Made by a program: the position numbers and the translations under genes. 48,244 nucleotides of DNA from Candidatus Poseidonia alphae. Its GTDB lineage: Archaea > Thermoplasmatota > Poseidoniia > Poseidoniales > Poseidoniaceae. The notes beneath the pieces were generated by a model. The model was not told the DNA's origin. It saw only the letters and a list, made by a program, of their open reading frames with translations, and ran no database searches. The stretch lies in assembly GCA_002505405.1 (NCBI GenBank), contig DAVD01000023.1:1-48244 (forward strand). Direction: 5' to 3'. Positions 33,426 through 41,245 of the stretch are shown here, piece by piece (position 1 is the first letter of the stretch; every line of letters begins with the position of its first letter).

Positions 33426-34577
33426 ATGGGCAGATGTTATCGAGAAGGGTCCTTGACCAAAATCCCCCTCTTTATTGTGGCCACAATTCTACTTCTACCG
33501 ATTTTAAATGTCAGTGGAACAAACTCTGATTTTGATAATGCTACACTTCTTCAATCGGGTGTCACACATGACGGCCTAATTGAAGGAGATAATGAGAAAT
33601 TTTTCAAACTCGGTGTGCCTATTGCCGATGTTATTGAATTCCAATTCAATGACTTGGATGGCCAATATATTGAGTTCTGTGTCTATGACGGAAACCGTTC
33701 CTCCGATAGGGTGGAATGTGTGGGAGAACATACATCTCCAGGCTCAACTACATATTTCCAAAAGGCGACCAAGAGCGTGTATTTTGTCAAAATATATTGT
33801 GGTGAGTGTGCAGGGGGGCAAAATGGTGGTGATGCGCGATATTCACTCAGTGCAACTGTCCATGAAGATGAAGCAGGAGATACTTTGGAAGACGCTAAAG
33901 AACTATTCCCCGAAGTTCGAATTTATGGTTGGGCTGCACTTGATGATTCAGCCGAACCTATCGATTTTGATTACTATCGGACTCCTGTCATTGAAGGCGA
34001 TACGGTTAGAATAGTGATTACTTCAAGTGATATGACATCTTATCGAATTTATGACCAGTATGGAATTAAGATTGGCGATGGATATGAAGAAGGAAACTAT
34101 GATTTCTCCATCAATTTTGATTATTCAGGGGATTTGTTCATTGAGTTATTCTGCACTCAAAATGGTGGTGAACCATGTGATTACAGTTTGATTGCAATCG
34201 GATCGACATACGTAGATTCTCCAGCACAGGATTCAGAAGTCACGGAGGAACAATCTTCAGCAGGTTCTTTGACAAATTCATTGTCCACCACTATTGCAGT
34301 AGTTGTGGGGTTATTGGTTATTGTAGGATTGATTTTGAGAACTCGTAGTGAGTCACCTGCTTCGGTTCAGCCCAGTATTCAAAACGAATCAGTCAATGAT
34401 GAAATACAACGTTTACAGCAAACAGTCACTCGGGCTGAACTTGAAAAAACGCATATGCAGGATGAGTTGGAGAAAGCAAAGTCAACCACAGTTGTTCAGA
34501 ATATTACTTACAACATTCAGGACAGTGCAATCGCTGGCGATATCAATGCTACCGGATTGAAGGAAAAGGATGACTGA
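33426..34577 (+). CDS. Secreted, C-terminally anchored protein with coiled coil, unknown
   Basis: The protein has 383 residues. A signal anchor lies at about 12-29 (IPLFIVATILLLPILNV). Two repeated bacterial PPC-like beta domains may follow, for example DNEKFFKLGVPIADVIEFQF and DFDYYRTPVIEGDTVRIVI. These resemble pre-peptidase C-terminal domains. A transmembrane helix lies at about 285-305 (TTIAVVVGLLVIVGLIL), then a coiled-coil-like stretch (NDEIQRLQQTVTRAELEK). The tail is TVVQNITYNIQDSAIAGD, an unusual asparagine-rich end. Base composition is AT-rich compared with core genes. It sits between repeats E and F. Confidence 0.7.
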   Translation: MGRCYREGSLTKIPLFIVATILLLPILNVSGTNSDFDNATLLQSGVTHDGLIEGDNEKFFKLGVPIADVIEFQFNDLDGQYIEFCVYDGNRSSDRVECVGEHTSPGSTTYFQKATKSVYFVKIYCGECAGGQNGGDARYSLSATVHEDEAGDTLEDAKELFPEVRIYGWAALDDSAEPIDFDYYRTPVIEGDTVRIVITSSDMTSYRIYDQYGIKIGDGYEEGNYDFSINFDYSGDLFIELFCTQNGGEPCDYSLIAIGSTYVDSPAQDSEVTEEQSSAGSLTNSLSTTIAVVVGLLVIVGLILRTRSESPASVQPSIQNESVNDEIQRLQQTVTRAELEKTHMQDELEKAKSTTVVQNITYNIQDSAIAGDINATGLKEKDD

Positions 34578-34599
34578 TTCAATCAGTTGTGCAGTGAAG

Positions 34600-34746
34600 C
34601 AAAGGGTGTCACCATAACACCCTCGCGCTCACAATTGTTGAATGCATGGCTCGCAGTGGGCCGCCCGCCTCGCTACCGATACAAACGACCCACTGCGAAC
34701 CCTTGTGAATGGAATGATTGTTTACTAGGGTGTTTTGGATAAACCC
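34600..34746. repeat. Island repeat element, copy F (two copies back to back)
   Basis: The element is composite. The left half (34604-34622) is a GGGTGT...ACACCC hairpin. Next comes an inverted half-copy, TCGCAGTGGG (34651-34660), then a forward copy with CCCACTGCGA (34689-34698): a perfect 10-bp inverted repeat with a 28-bp spacer. The forward copy continues as AACCCTTG, and ends with GGGTGTTTTGGATAAACCC (34728-34746), matching copy A over about 60 bases. It lies between convergent genes. The inverted half follows the plus-strand coiled-coil gene, and the forward half follows the minus-strand MBOAT gene, so each gene has its own copy in the same relative orientation. Confidence 0.75.
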
Positions 34747-34814
34747 ATATGTACACTTTGGGTTCAATTCAACGATGCTATATTCTAGAGATTGAAAGTG
34801 GATGAGATTAACCC

Positions 34815-36269
34815 TCAAAAACGGAAATATATGAAATCCGTAGTTTCTGCCGGCCTCAAGGTAAGGGATAATCCAATCATCGTTCCGATCAAAACACCCC
34901 ACACCAAAGGATTCTGCCTTGAGATCCAATGTTTAAACCCTCCAATCTTTGAACTTAACAAATGCCCGCATATGAACAAAATCGCTATCCCAAAGGTTAG
35001 GAATTTTATTTCAGGTAGGTGTTCTAACATTTCCTGAGTATCCCAGTGAGAGCCAATGCCGATGTAACTTTTCAGGGCCGGAATTAATATCGAACTATCT
35101 TCTAATCTGAAAATTAGCCATGTCATGAAGATGAAGTATTGAGTGACAATCCATCCCATCATTGTAAAAATACGCGGTTTAGACGCGTAAAGGGATGTGA
35201 CGGTGTTATTTTGTTTTACAACACGGTGAATGATCAATAATAATCCATGAATAAGTCCCCAGAGAACAAAGTTCCAAGATGCACCATGCCACAATCCTCC
35301 AAGTAACATCGTAGTCATAAGTGCGAAAAACATCACTCGCGGACCGTTTCTACTTCCTCCCAACGGGATATACAGATAATCGCGAAGCCATGTAGATAAG
35401 GAAATATGCCACTTCCTCCAGAAGTCTTGAGGAGAGGTTGCAGTGTATGGGGAATCGAAGTTCTCAGGCAAAGTGATTCCCAACAGATGAGCGGACCCGA
35501 TTGCAATATCAGTATATGCAGAAAAATCACAATAAATTTGGATTCCAAATGCCAATGCACCCCACCACACAAGGCCTATGTTTGTTAGACCTTCAACGTC
35601 GTCAAAAATTGTGTTGACATGTATTGCCATGTTATCGGCAATAATCAGTTTCTTTGCCAATCCATACACAATGAGCGTTAGTCCCAAACGGATGCGCATT
35701 GTTGAAGGAGAAAGCACTTTTTCGATTTCCTTTTCAAAATGATCTGCGCGAACAATAGGCCCTGCAACAAGCTGTGGGAAAAAAGCCGCATAGCAAGAAA
35801 AAGAAAGGAAGTCTTCGTAGGGTTTGTTTTTACGATTGTAAACATCAATGGTGTAAGACATTGTTTGGAATGTGTAAAATGAAATGCCAACTGGTAGAAG
35901 TAAACCAAACGTGTCAATTTCGGGACTGTTTGCTAATTTCAAAGTCACCCAATTGAGTGATTGGATAAGGAAATCAAGGTATTTGAATAGGCCTAGAAGT
36001 CCGAGATTGATGATGAGAGAGCCCCGAAGCCACCGCTTTCTATACCTTGAGTCATCTGAGTTGTGAATCTTTTTCGATGCTGTCCAATCTGTAATGGTCG
36101 ACACAAGAAGAAGGAGAATATGCCATCCTGAAGCCAACCAAAAAAAGACATAAGAACTTACCAGCAGGATTAGAATTTGTTTTCTTCGTTTCTTATGACC
36201 TATCGTAAAAGTCGCTAAAAAAACGATTGGTAAAAACCAAAAATAATAATCAGTGGTGATAAAATCCAT
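34815..36269 (-). CDS. MBOAT-family O-acyltransferase (AlgI-like)
   Basis: The protein has 484 residues from the ATG at 36269. It is a polytopic membrane protein. The MBOAT/AlgI hallmarks are WRKWHISLSTWLRDYLYIPL with GGSRNGP, and the catalytic histidine in LLGGLWHGASWNFVLWGLIH. Such proteins move an acyl group (usually acetyl) across the membrane to a carrier or acceptor, here probably onto an exopolysaccharide or surface glycan with the SGNH partner encoded just upstream. The SGNH stop lies 2 bp before this ATG. Low GC, the accessory setting and the bacterial-type family suggest acquisition by transfer. Confidence 0.9.
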   Translation of the reverse strand: MDFITTDYYFWFLPIVFLATFTIGHKKRRKQILILLVSSYVFFWLASGWHILLLLVSTITDWTASKKIHNSDDSRYRKRWLRGSLIINLGLLGLFKYLDFLIQSLNWVTLKLANSPEIDTFGLLLPVGISFYTFQTMSYTIDVYNRKNKPYEDFLSFSCYAAFFPQLVAGPIVRADHFEKEIEKVLSPSTMRIRLGLTLIVYGLAKKLIIADNMAIHVNTIFDDVEGLTNIGLVWWGALAFGIQIYCDFSAYTDIAIGSAHLLGITLPENFDSPYTATSPQDFWRKWHISLSTWLRDYLYIPLGGSRNGPRVMFFALMTTMLLGGLWHGASWNFVLWGLIHGLLLIIHRVVKQNNTVTSLYASKPRIFTMMGWIVTQYFIFMTWLIFRLEDSSILIPALKSYIGIGSHWDTQEMLEHLPEIKFLTFGIAILFICGHLLSSKIGGFKHWISRQNPLVWGVLIGTMIGLSLTLRPAETTDFIYFRF

Positions 36270-36271
36270 TA

Positions 36272-37411
36272 TCAATCACCCACTAATATCGAATCAATAA
36301 GCGGAGAGATGAAGGAAGTAAACTTGACTTCTCCTTCACGTGAAGCATGAGTGAAATCATTGAAATCTTCCTCCACCCAATTGTCATTCCAAATTAGATC
36401 ATGAACAGTAATACCATTAATTTCTGCGTATGTACTTGTTGTCAAATTGTAATAGTCCCATTGACCTACGTCAAGCCGTTCAATCAAGACAGGATTGTAA
36501 GGCAGTCCAACCAGCAATACGGGTATATCCGCATTGGTTAGTGATTCCAACATGAACTCAAAAGCGATTTGATTTCTATTTTCAACCCCTTCTGAATTAT
36601 GGTACGAACCATCTAGGTAATTGTCCAATCTCTCCCCATAAAATTCTTCAATTGTCGTCTGATATTTACCCTCCTTGATACCTTTCAGCCAATTCTCAAA
36701 CTGCGTTGGATATTGTAGATATTCATCATAATTGTACTTTGCATCATTTTGCAAAGGCACGCAATGAACTCTTCCAGCAATTGGATCGCAGGAGTATGGT
36801 TTTTCCTCTATTTCAAATTCATACAGAAATGTTTTTTCTAATGATTCTGGGGTGAGTGAAGCAGTGTACAAAATCTGTTCCGATCTTTCCATCGGTAAAA
36901 ATTTAACATCTTCCTGAAGAAGGGTATTTTTCCAACTTTGCTTGCCCCATTCAGTATTCAGTGCCATCAACTGAGACATACGTTGAATCGAAGCCTCATC
37001 TAACGTTTGAGGGATTGATGAAAAAGTGTTGGCTCCGACCTCAATGATGATTAATTTAGGATTTAGTTCAATCATTGCATCAATTTCTAACATACGAATA
37101 TACGGTTTATCTAATGAATATGCTAAATTAAAGAAATCTCCATCATAAGTCGTATTTTCACCTATTGTGATACCGTTGAAAATCTCTCTCATTTTTGAAC
37201 TACCTATTGCAATGACTGGGTTTTCACTGTTGTCTTCAATATACTCATAGGCATCAAAGATGAAAGCGTATCTTCCCAACTCATTGACCGAACCATCGTA
37301 CAAACGGGGTTTAACAATTGAATCTTGAATCAAAGGGAAAAAGAGAAGAAGAGTTACTACTGCAATTGTGATTGAAGATGCAAGGCCAGCTCTTGTAACC
37401 TCATCGTCCAT
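36272..37411 (-). CDS. SGNH/AlgX-DltD-like acyl-transfer partner
   Basis: The protein has 379 residues. An N-terminal anchor lies at about 12-30 (SITIAVVTLLLFFPLI). The catalytic Ser motif is IAIGSSKMREIFNG (about residues 67-80). The Asp and His of the triad fit DFTHAS near the C-terminus (D352, H355). In bacterial AlgI-AlgX/J or DltB-DltD pairs, such a protein receives the acyl group from MBOAT and transfers it to a polysaccharide or other acceptor outside the cell. It is encoded directly upstream of the MBOAT gene. Confidence 0.8.
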   Translation of the reverse strand: MDDEVTRAGLASSITIAVVTLLLFFPLIQDSIVKPRLYDGSVNELGRYAFIFDAYEYIEDNSENPVIAIGSSKMREIFNGITIGENTTYDGDFFNLAYSLDKPYIRMLEIDAMIELNPKLIIIEVGANTFSSIPQTLDEASIQRMSQLMALNTEWGKQSWKNTLLQEDVKFLPMERSEQILYTASLTPESLEKTFLYEFEIEEKPYSCDPIAGRVHCVPLQNDAKYNYDEYLQYPTQFENWLKGIKEGKYQTTIEEFYGERLDNYLDGSYHNSEGVENRNQIAFEFMLESLTNADIPVLLVGLPYNPVLIERLDVGQWDYYNLTTSTYAEINGITVHDLIWNDNWVEEDFNDFTHASREGEVKFTSFISPLIDSILVGD

Positions 37412-37528
37412 GTGTGTGTCGTCAAGGTATGAGGCTAAAGTATTTCTAAATTGATAGCAATGATTCTGATGAATGCTGTTTATTCATGGAGATTCCAGAT
37501 TGGAGAAGGTTAAATGAGCATTTAGCGA

Positions 37529-37640
37529 ACACAAGGGGGCCCCTCGTGTACATATACATACACAACGGTAGCGTTTGCACCGACCCACTGAAAGCCCTTT
37601 GATTTGTGAATAACTGAGCAATGGGTATTCGGATATACCC
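37529..37640 (+). repeat. Island repeat element, copy G
   Basis: It begins with ACAC-A-AGGGG-G-CCCCT-C-GTGT (37529-37549), a long hairpin. CACAACGGTAGCG and GACCCACTG follow. It ends in the perfect hairpin GGGTAT-TCGGAT-ATACCC (37623-37640), where the closing pairs differ from copies A, D and F but still pair. It lies between the divergent SGNH and lipoprotein genes, not at a gene's 3' end, and is the exception to the orientation rule. Its promoter-like flank may serve the lipoprotein gene. Confidence 0.7.
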
Positions 37641-37706
37641 TCTGAACCTATCCGAAAGCGATTATGCTGGGGAATGGTTTAATTTCACGCAGGTTAAGGC
37701 CTGACT

Positions 37707-38339
37707 ATGCGAAATGACCAAATTTTTGTATTGCTGCTTGTTGTTTTATTACCCATGTCTGGATGTATGGATGCTGCTGTCGGAGATGTTGAAGGAACTG
37801 AAGATGCTGAATCTACTACTCCAGTAGTGAACAACACTACCGTTGTGAACAATTATTACAACCAAACGACCAATCAACCGCCTCAGTTTTATGTTGCTGG
37901 GGTAGGCTATAATGATGAAAATTTAGGACGAGTTTCTACATTCGACCCCTCTACTGGTGAAGAATTAACACGAATGTATCATACCACCTTTCAATTTTGG
38001 TTTTCAGTGACTGATGTAGATAGCAACATCACATCTGTTGGTTTGGATTTGGATTTAGATCAGGTAATCGACCACCCCTTCGTCACGAATGAGTCTTGGA
38101 GTAATTTCACTTATCATGAAGGACCAGGAATTGCCCAATCTAACGGTTCGTTAGCAAATTATGGACATGGGGAGTGGGCATCTTATCCACAATATTGCTT
38201 TGCGAGATTTAATTTGATGGCATTTGATGATGATGGCGGTGTTCAAATTATTCCTTATACACTTAGAATGGATGACGCATTACCTCACGATGCAGTAAGT
38301 TGTCAATCAGACTATACTGGCGTAGAAGACCACTCCTAA
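37707..38339 (+). CDS. Lipoprotein of the NNYYN family
   Basis: The protein has 210 residues. MRNDQIFVLLLVVLLPMSGC is a lipoprotein signal (cysteine about residue 20) almost identical in layout to the island-1 lipoprotein (KPDKVFILLLVILLPLTGC). A Glu/Thr linker and TVVNNYYNQTTNQ follow. The C-terminal domain has text such as TFQFWFSVTDVDSNITSVGLDL and an FDDDGGV segment, suggesting a beta-sandwich that may bind calcium. A TATA-like TTTAATTT lies about 30 bp upstream of the ATG. Similar genes in both islands suggest a shared source. Confidence 0.75.
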   Translation: MRNDQIFVLLLVVLLPMSGCMDAAVGDVEGTEDAESTTPVVNNTTVVNNYYNQTTNQPPQFYVAGVGYNDENLGRVSTFDPSTGEELTRMYHTTFQFWFSVTDVDSNITSVGLDLDLDQVIDHPFVTNESWSNFTYHEGPGIAQSNGSLANYGHGEWASYPQYCFARFNLMAFDDDGGVQIIPYTLRMDDALPHDAVSCQSDYTGVEDHS

Positions 38340-38341
38340 TC

Positions 38342-38452
38342 AATGGGGACCCCTTTGCTCAGACGGGTAAGCAAAGGGCAGGGAGTGTACTGGGGGGCTG
38401 AATACCCATTGTACTCCTCCATAATGTCTCGAGGGGTTTGCAAGAACCCTTA
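38342..38452. repeat. Island repeat element, copy H (divergent)
   Basis: It begins with GGGGACCCC and then the strong hairpin CCCTTTGCT...AGCAAAGGG (38352-38379, 9 bp perfect). A second hairpin pairs GGAGTGTA (38383-38390) with TGTACTCC (38411-38418). A third, GGGGTT...AACCC (38434-38450), ends near AACCCTTAC. The left palindrome and the AACCCTT end resemble the family, but the core is not clearly visible, so assignment is less certain. It lies directly after the 210-residue lipoprotein gene and could also act as a terminator. Confidence 0.5.
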
Positions 38453-38544
38453 CGATTTAGTGGAAATGATATGTCGGAACTGTTGATTTCACTAACAATT
38501 GTGGTACCCTTGACTTGATAATTAGAGGCATTATCCAAAGGAGC

Positions 38545-38961
38545 ATGGGCGATGCAGAAAGCAGTGGAGTAAAGTCAATACGAAGAAATCTGCGTAACGA
38601 AGTAGATAATCTGCTTAGTTTGCTCTCAAAATCAACTATGCTCCATACGTTGGTTGTTCTAAACTCAAATAAAGAGTCGATGCGATTTTCTGAAATTGAA
38701 AGGAGAGTTGAAAGTTCTGCTACGACCCTCTCAAGACGGCTGACTGAACTTGAAGAGTATGGACTCGTAACTCGCACAGAATTCACAGATTCTCAGGTAA
38801 CCCGAGTTGAATACGCACTTACAGATGACGGTGTCGCACTCCACCCAAGTTTGGAATCTGTGTTTGAGTGGGTTCTTCATAGGTCATCGGATCCACGAAT
38901 TCAGTCCCTTGAAACCCCATGCTCTACCCAAGTCACAACAGGATCTGGAGGCGAGGTCTGA
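38545..38961 (+). CDS. HxlR-type winged-helix transcriptional regulator
   Basis: The protein has 138 residues from the ATG at 38545, which follows AAAGGAG. The helix-turn-helix text MRFSEIERRVESSATTLSRRLTELEEYGLVTRTEF is typical of HxlR regulators, with the wing in the YALTDDGVAL segment. An N-terminal helix with basic residues precedes it. HxlR proteins sense a small molecule and often control nearby oxidoreductase genes. It overlaps the esterase gene by one base (TGATG), and the SDR gene follows, so it probably regulates its own operon. The last residues (CSTQVTTGSGGEV) are low complexity. Confidence 0.85.
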   Translation: MGDAESSGVKSIRRNLRNEVDNLLSLLSKSTMLHTLVVLNSNKESMRFSEIERRVESSATTLSRRLTELEEYGLVTRTEFTDSQVTRVEYALTDDGVALHPSLESVFEWVLHRSSDPRIQSLETPCSTQVTTGSGGEV

Positions 38962-40217
38962 TGAAAAAATCAACCAAACCAAACGCTTGTCTCATGGTAC
39001 TGTTTTTTCTTTCGATATCTCTAGCGGGATGTTTTGGTGAGTCTGAAGGTACATCAGGGGATGAGGAACTTGAAAATTCGGATGATGAACTCGAAATTCC
39101 ATTCGTCGAACGAACGACTGAACATATCAAACTTGTCGAATCAAGGATACTCGAGTTGGACAACAACACAAGTGCTGAAATTAGCTTTTATCGGAATGAA
39201 GCATACACATGCGGACTGTCTGGACATTACACCTTTTTCGTCATGGAGCCAATCAATAATCCCGGTATTGAGGCTCCTCTGTGGACCTATCTTCACGGAG
39301 GTGGCTACGGGTGGTTTGATGAAAACCAGACATACCAAACTGTCAAGACCATCACTCAGAATACTTGGAACCATGAGGAATCATTTGACAAACTGATCAA
39401 CCTACATTTGATTGGAAACACACACAATAACAACGACGAACTGATGAGTTCAACCCTTACACGACGAATTATCGACGGATACCGAGTTTTATTGGTATCA
39501 CTCTGCGACCATGACAATTATGCCGGTCGTGGCGACCCATATCCGAACAACCCGAATTCATCCACTGATGGTGTTCTTCGAGAGGTGAATGGTCTGCAGG
39601 CTACGATGGCTGCAATGGATTACACCGTAGCCAATTACCCAACCAGTCAGGTTTTCGCTCATGGAACAAGCGCTGGGTCAATTGGTGTATGGAATGTAGC
39701 CATTGCATACTCGCACGAAGACATCCACCTTACTGCAGTCGTGGCGGATTCATGGACATTTGATCCCCCCCGTATCTTCGAGATGTTTGACATCTATGTC
39801 GGTGTTGACCCCTATCCTTTCAACGGGGGTGATTTATCTGGCGATGGTATGGAGAAACTCGGGTTTGATTACGAGGGCTATGGCCTCTATCCTGAAGCGA
39901 TGATTCGAAATGGATTTACTGAGGTGCCAATTATGTTCATTATCGGTGAACTCGATCCTGCCTGTGGGGGGAAATTACCAACGATTCCTGCAGCTGAAGA
40001 GGCTAACTTGAGTAATTGTCGTTGGATGTATGACAATTTGCGGCAGACGATTGATGCACAACCGAATACACCCCATATCTTGGATTTCGATCCCGACGGA
40101 GATCATGTTGAAACAAACTGGGCTAGAACACCAATCAACGACAGAGTCGATGCTTTCCTTGAAGCGATCTGGGCAAATAACCCTCCACAGGTATTTGTGT
40201 CAAACAGTACGAATTGA
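38961..40217 (+). CDS. Lipid-anchored alpha/beta hydrolase (esterase-like)
   Basis: The protein has 418 residues from the ATG at 38961, which overlaps the HxlR stop. The lipobox is ISLAGCFGES. The hydrolase fold has an oxyanion-loop HGGGYGW, the nucleophile elbow FAHGTSAGS, a probable acid in IGELDPACGG, and the His in DGDHVETN. The mix fits a serine esterase or dipeptidyl-peptidase-like enzyme on the outer surface. Its substrate is unknown. Confidence 0.8.
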   Translation: MKKSTKPNACLMVLFFLSISLAGCFGESEGTSGDEELENSDDELEIPFVERTTEHIKLVESRILELDNNTSAEISFYRNEAYTCGLSGHYTFFVMEPINNPGIEAPLWTYLHGGGYGWFDENQTYQTVKTITQNTWNHEESFDKLINLHLIGNTHNNNDELMSSTLTRRIIDGYRVLLVSLCDHDNYAGRGDPYPNNPNSSTDGVLREVNGLQATMAAMDYTVANYPTSQVFAHGTSAGSIGVWNVAIAYSHEDIHLTAVVADSWTFDPPRIFEMFDIYVGVDPYPFNGGDLSGDGMEKLGFDYEGYGLYPEAMIRNGFTEVPIMFIIGELDPACGGKLPTIPAAEEANLSNCRWMYDNLRQTIDAQPNTPHILDFDPDGDHVETNWARTPINDRVDAFLEAIWANNPPQVFVSNSTN

Positions 40218-40245
40218 TATTTTACTGGAAAATGGTGATATTTGT

Positions 40246-41115
40246 ATGTCGAAATTGATGAAAGGAAAAACAGTTGTAATCACAGGAGCAACCTCGGGAA
40301 TTGGATATTACAGTGCTCTTGAAATTGCGAACCTCGGAGCGCATGTGATTCTCGTTGGAAGAAATACTGAGCGTGGAGAAAATGCTACTGAAACCATCAT
40401 CAAAGAATCAGGGAATTCTGAAATTGAGTTTATTGTTGGGGATGTTTCAACCATAAAAGGGGTGCAGCAATTGGCGGATGGCATCAATCAAAGCGTTTCA
40501 AAAATTGATGTCCTCATTAACAATGCAGGCTATCTTGGAAACACACTCAAATACAACGAAGATGGATTAGAGATGCATTTTGCAGTGAATGTGGTTGCAC
40601 CTTGGAACCTAAGCCATGCTCTCTTACCTAAATTGAAATCCTCGCCATCACCTCGAGTATTGAACACCAGTGGTGGAGATAAACCCGCCGCCATTGATCC
40701 AACAAATCTGCAGGCTGAGAAAAAATTCAGAGGTTTGATGACATACACTCACTCAAAAAGCATCTTGGAAGCCATGTCGATTGCCCTCTCCAAAAGATTG
40801 GAGCCAGAGAACGTGAGTGTCAATATCGTTTTTCCGGGAAGAGCATCGACTTCAATGACACAATCATTGACAACGAAGGGGCTTCCTGGTCCAATGAAAA
40901 TCATGATGCCATTTTTCAAATTATTTTTCCGAAGTGATGGTGGCAAGAGTGCTCACAAAGCCTCACAATCAACGGTCTTCGTGGCAACTGATTCCTCACT
41001 GGAGGGCGTAACAGGACGTTACTTTGACACCAAATGTAATGTGCAAGAGCTCCATTCTTCGGCGTATGATGAACACATACAGAAGCAAATCATTGATGCA
41101 ATTGAATGTTCTTGA
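40246..41115 (+). CDS. Short-chain dehydrogenase/reductase
   Basis: The protein has 289 residues from the ATG at 40246; an ATG at 40258 is possible. SDR motifs are TGATSGIG (cofactor), NNAG, and the catalytic YTHSK with a Ser in LNTSGGDKPA. It is similar to retinol dehydrogenase/WW-domain oxidoreductase types. NADP preference is plausible from the GRNTERGE segment. It is the third gene of the HxlR-esterase-SDR operon and probably reduces or oxidises the product of the esterase. Repeat copy I follows about 15 bp after its stop. Confidence 0.9.
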   Translation: MSKLMKGKTVVITGATSGIGYYSALEIANLGAHVILVGRNTERGENATETIIKESGNSEIEFIVGDVSTIKGVQQLADGINQSVSKIDVLINNAGYLGNTLKYNEDGLEMHFAVNVVAPWNLSHALLPKLKSSPSPRVLNTSGGDKPAAIDPTNLQAEKKFRGLMTYTHSKSILEAMSIALSKRLEPENVSVNIVFPGRASTSMTQSLTTKGLPGPMKIMMPFFKLFFRSDGGKSAHKASQSTVFVATDSSLEGVTGRYFDTKCNVQELHSSAYDEHIQKQIIDAIECS

Positions 41116-41130
41116 TACCTCTGTATACCC

Positions 41131-41215
41131 ATGCAACACCCTCCGTACACCCTCTGTACAGGCATCTCATGGTAGGGTACCGACGTAGATACGGGCGTGT
41201 ACAAGGGTTGTGCAT
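41131..41215 (-). repeat. Island repeat element, copy I (inverted)
   Basis: This 85-bp element has imperfect terminal inverted repeats, ATGCAACACCC (41131-41141) and GGGTTGTGCAT (41205-41215). Inside it has GTACACCCTCTGTAC (hairpin) and AGGGTACCGACGT, which matches the inverted copy C (AGGGTACCGTCGT), with GTGTACAAGGG following. It lies after the SDR gene and in the same inverted orientation as C and D relative to plus-strand genes. It is the right border of island 2. Confidence 0.7.
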
Positions 41216-41245
41216 GCTTGAGTTATCATGGAACAAGGAGATGCA

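Noticed and set aside
1666..41215. Island elements as classical integron attC sites
   Set aside because: No GTTRRRY/RYYYAAC core pair recurs at fixed positions and no tyrosine integrase of the IntI type is present in the window. The resemblance is in layout only.
1666..41215. Island elements as simple transcription terminators
   Set aside because: Archaeal terminators depend on T-runs; the copies lack them, share long primary sequence, and one (G) lies between divergent genes.
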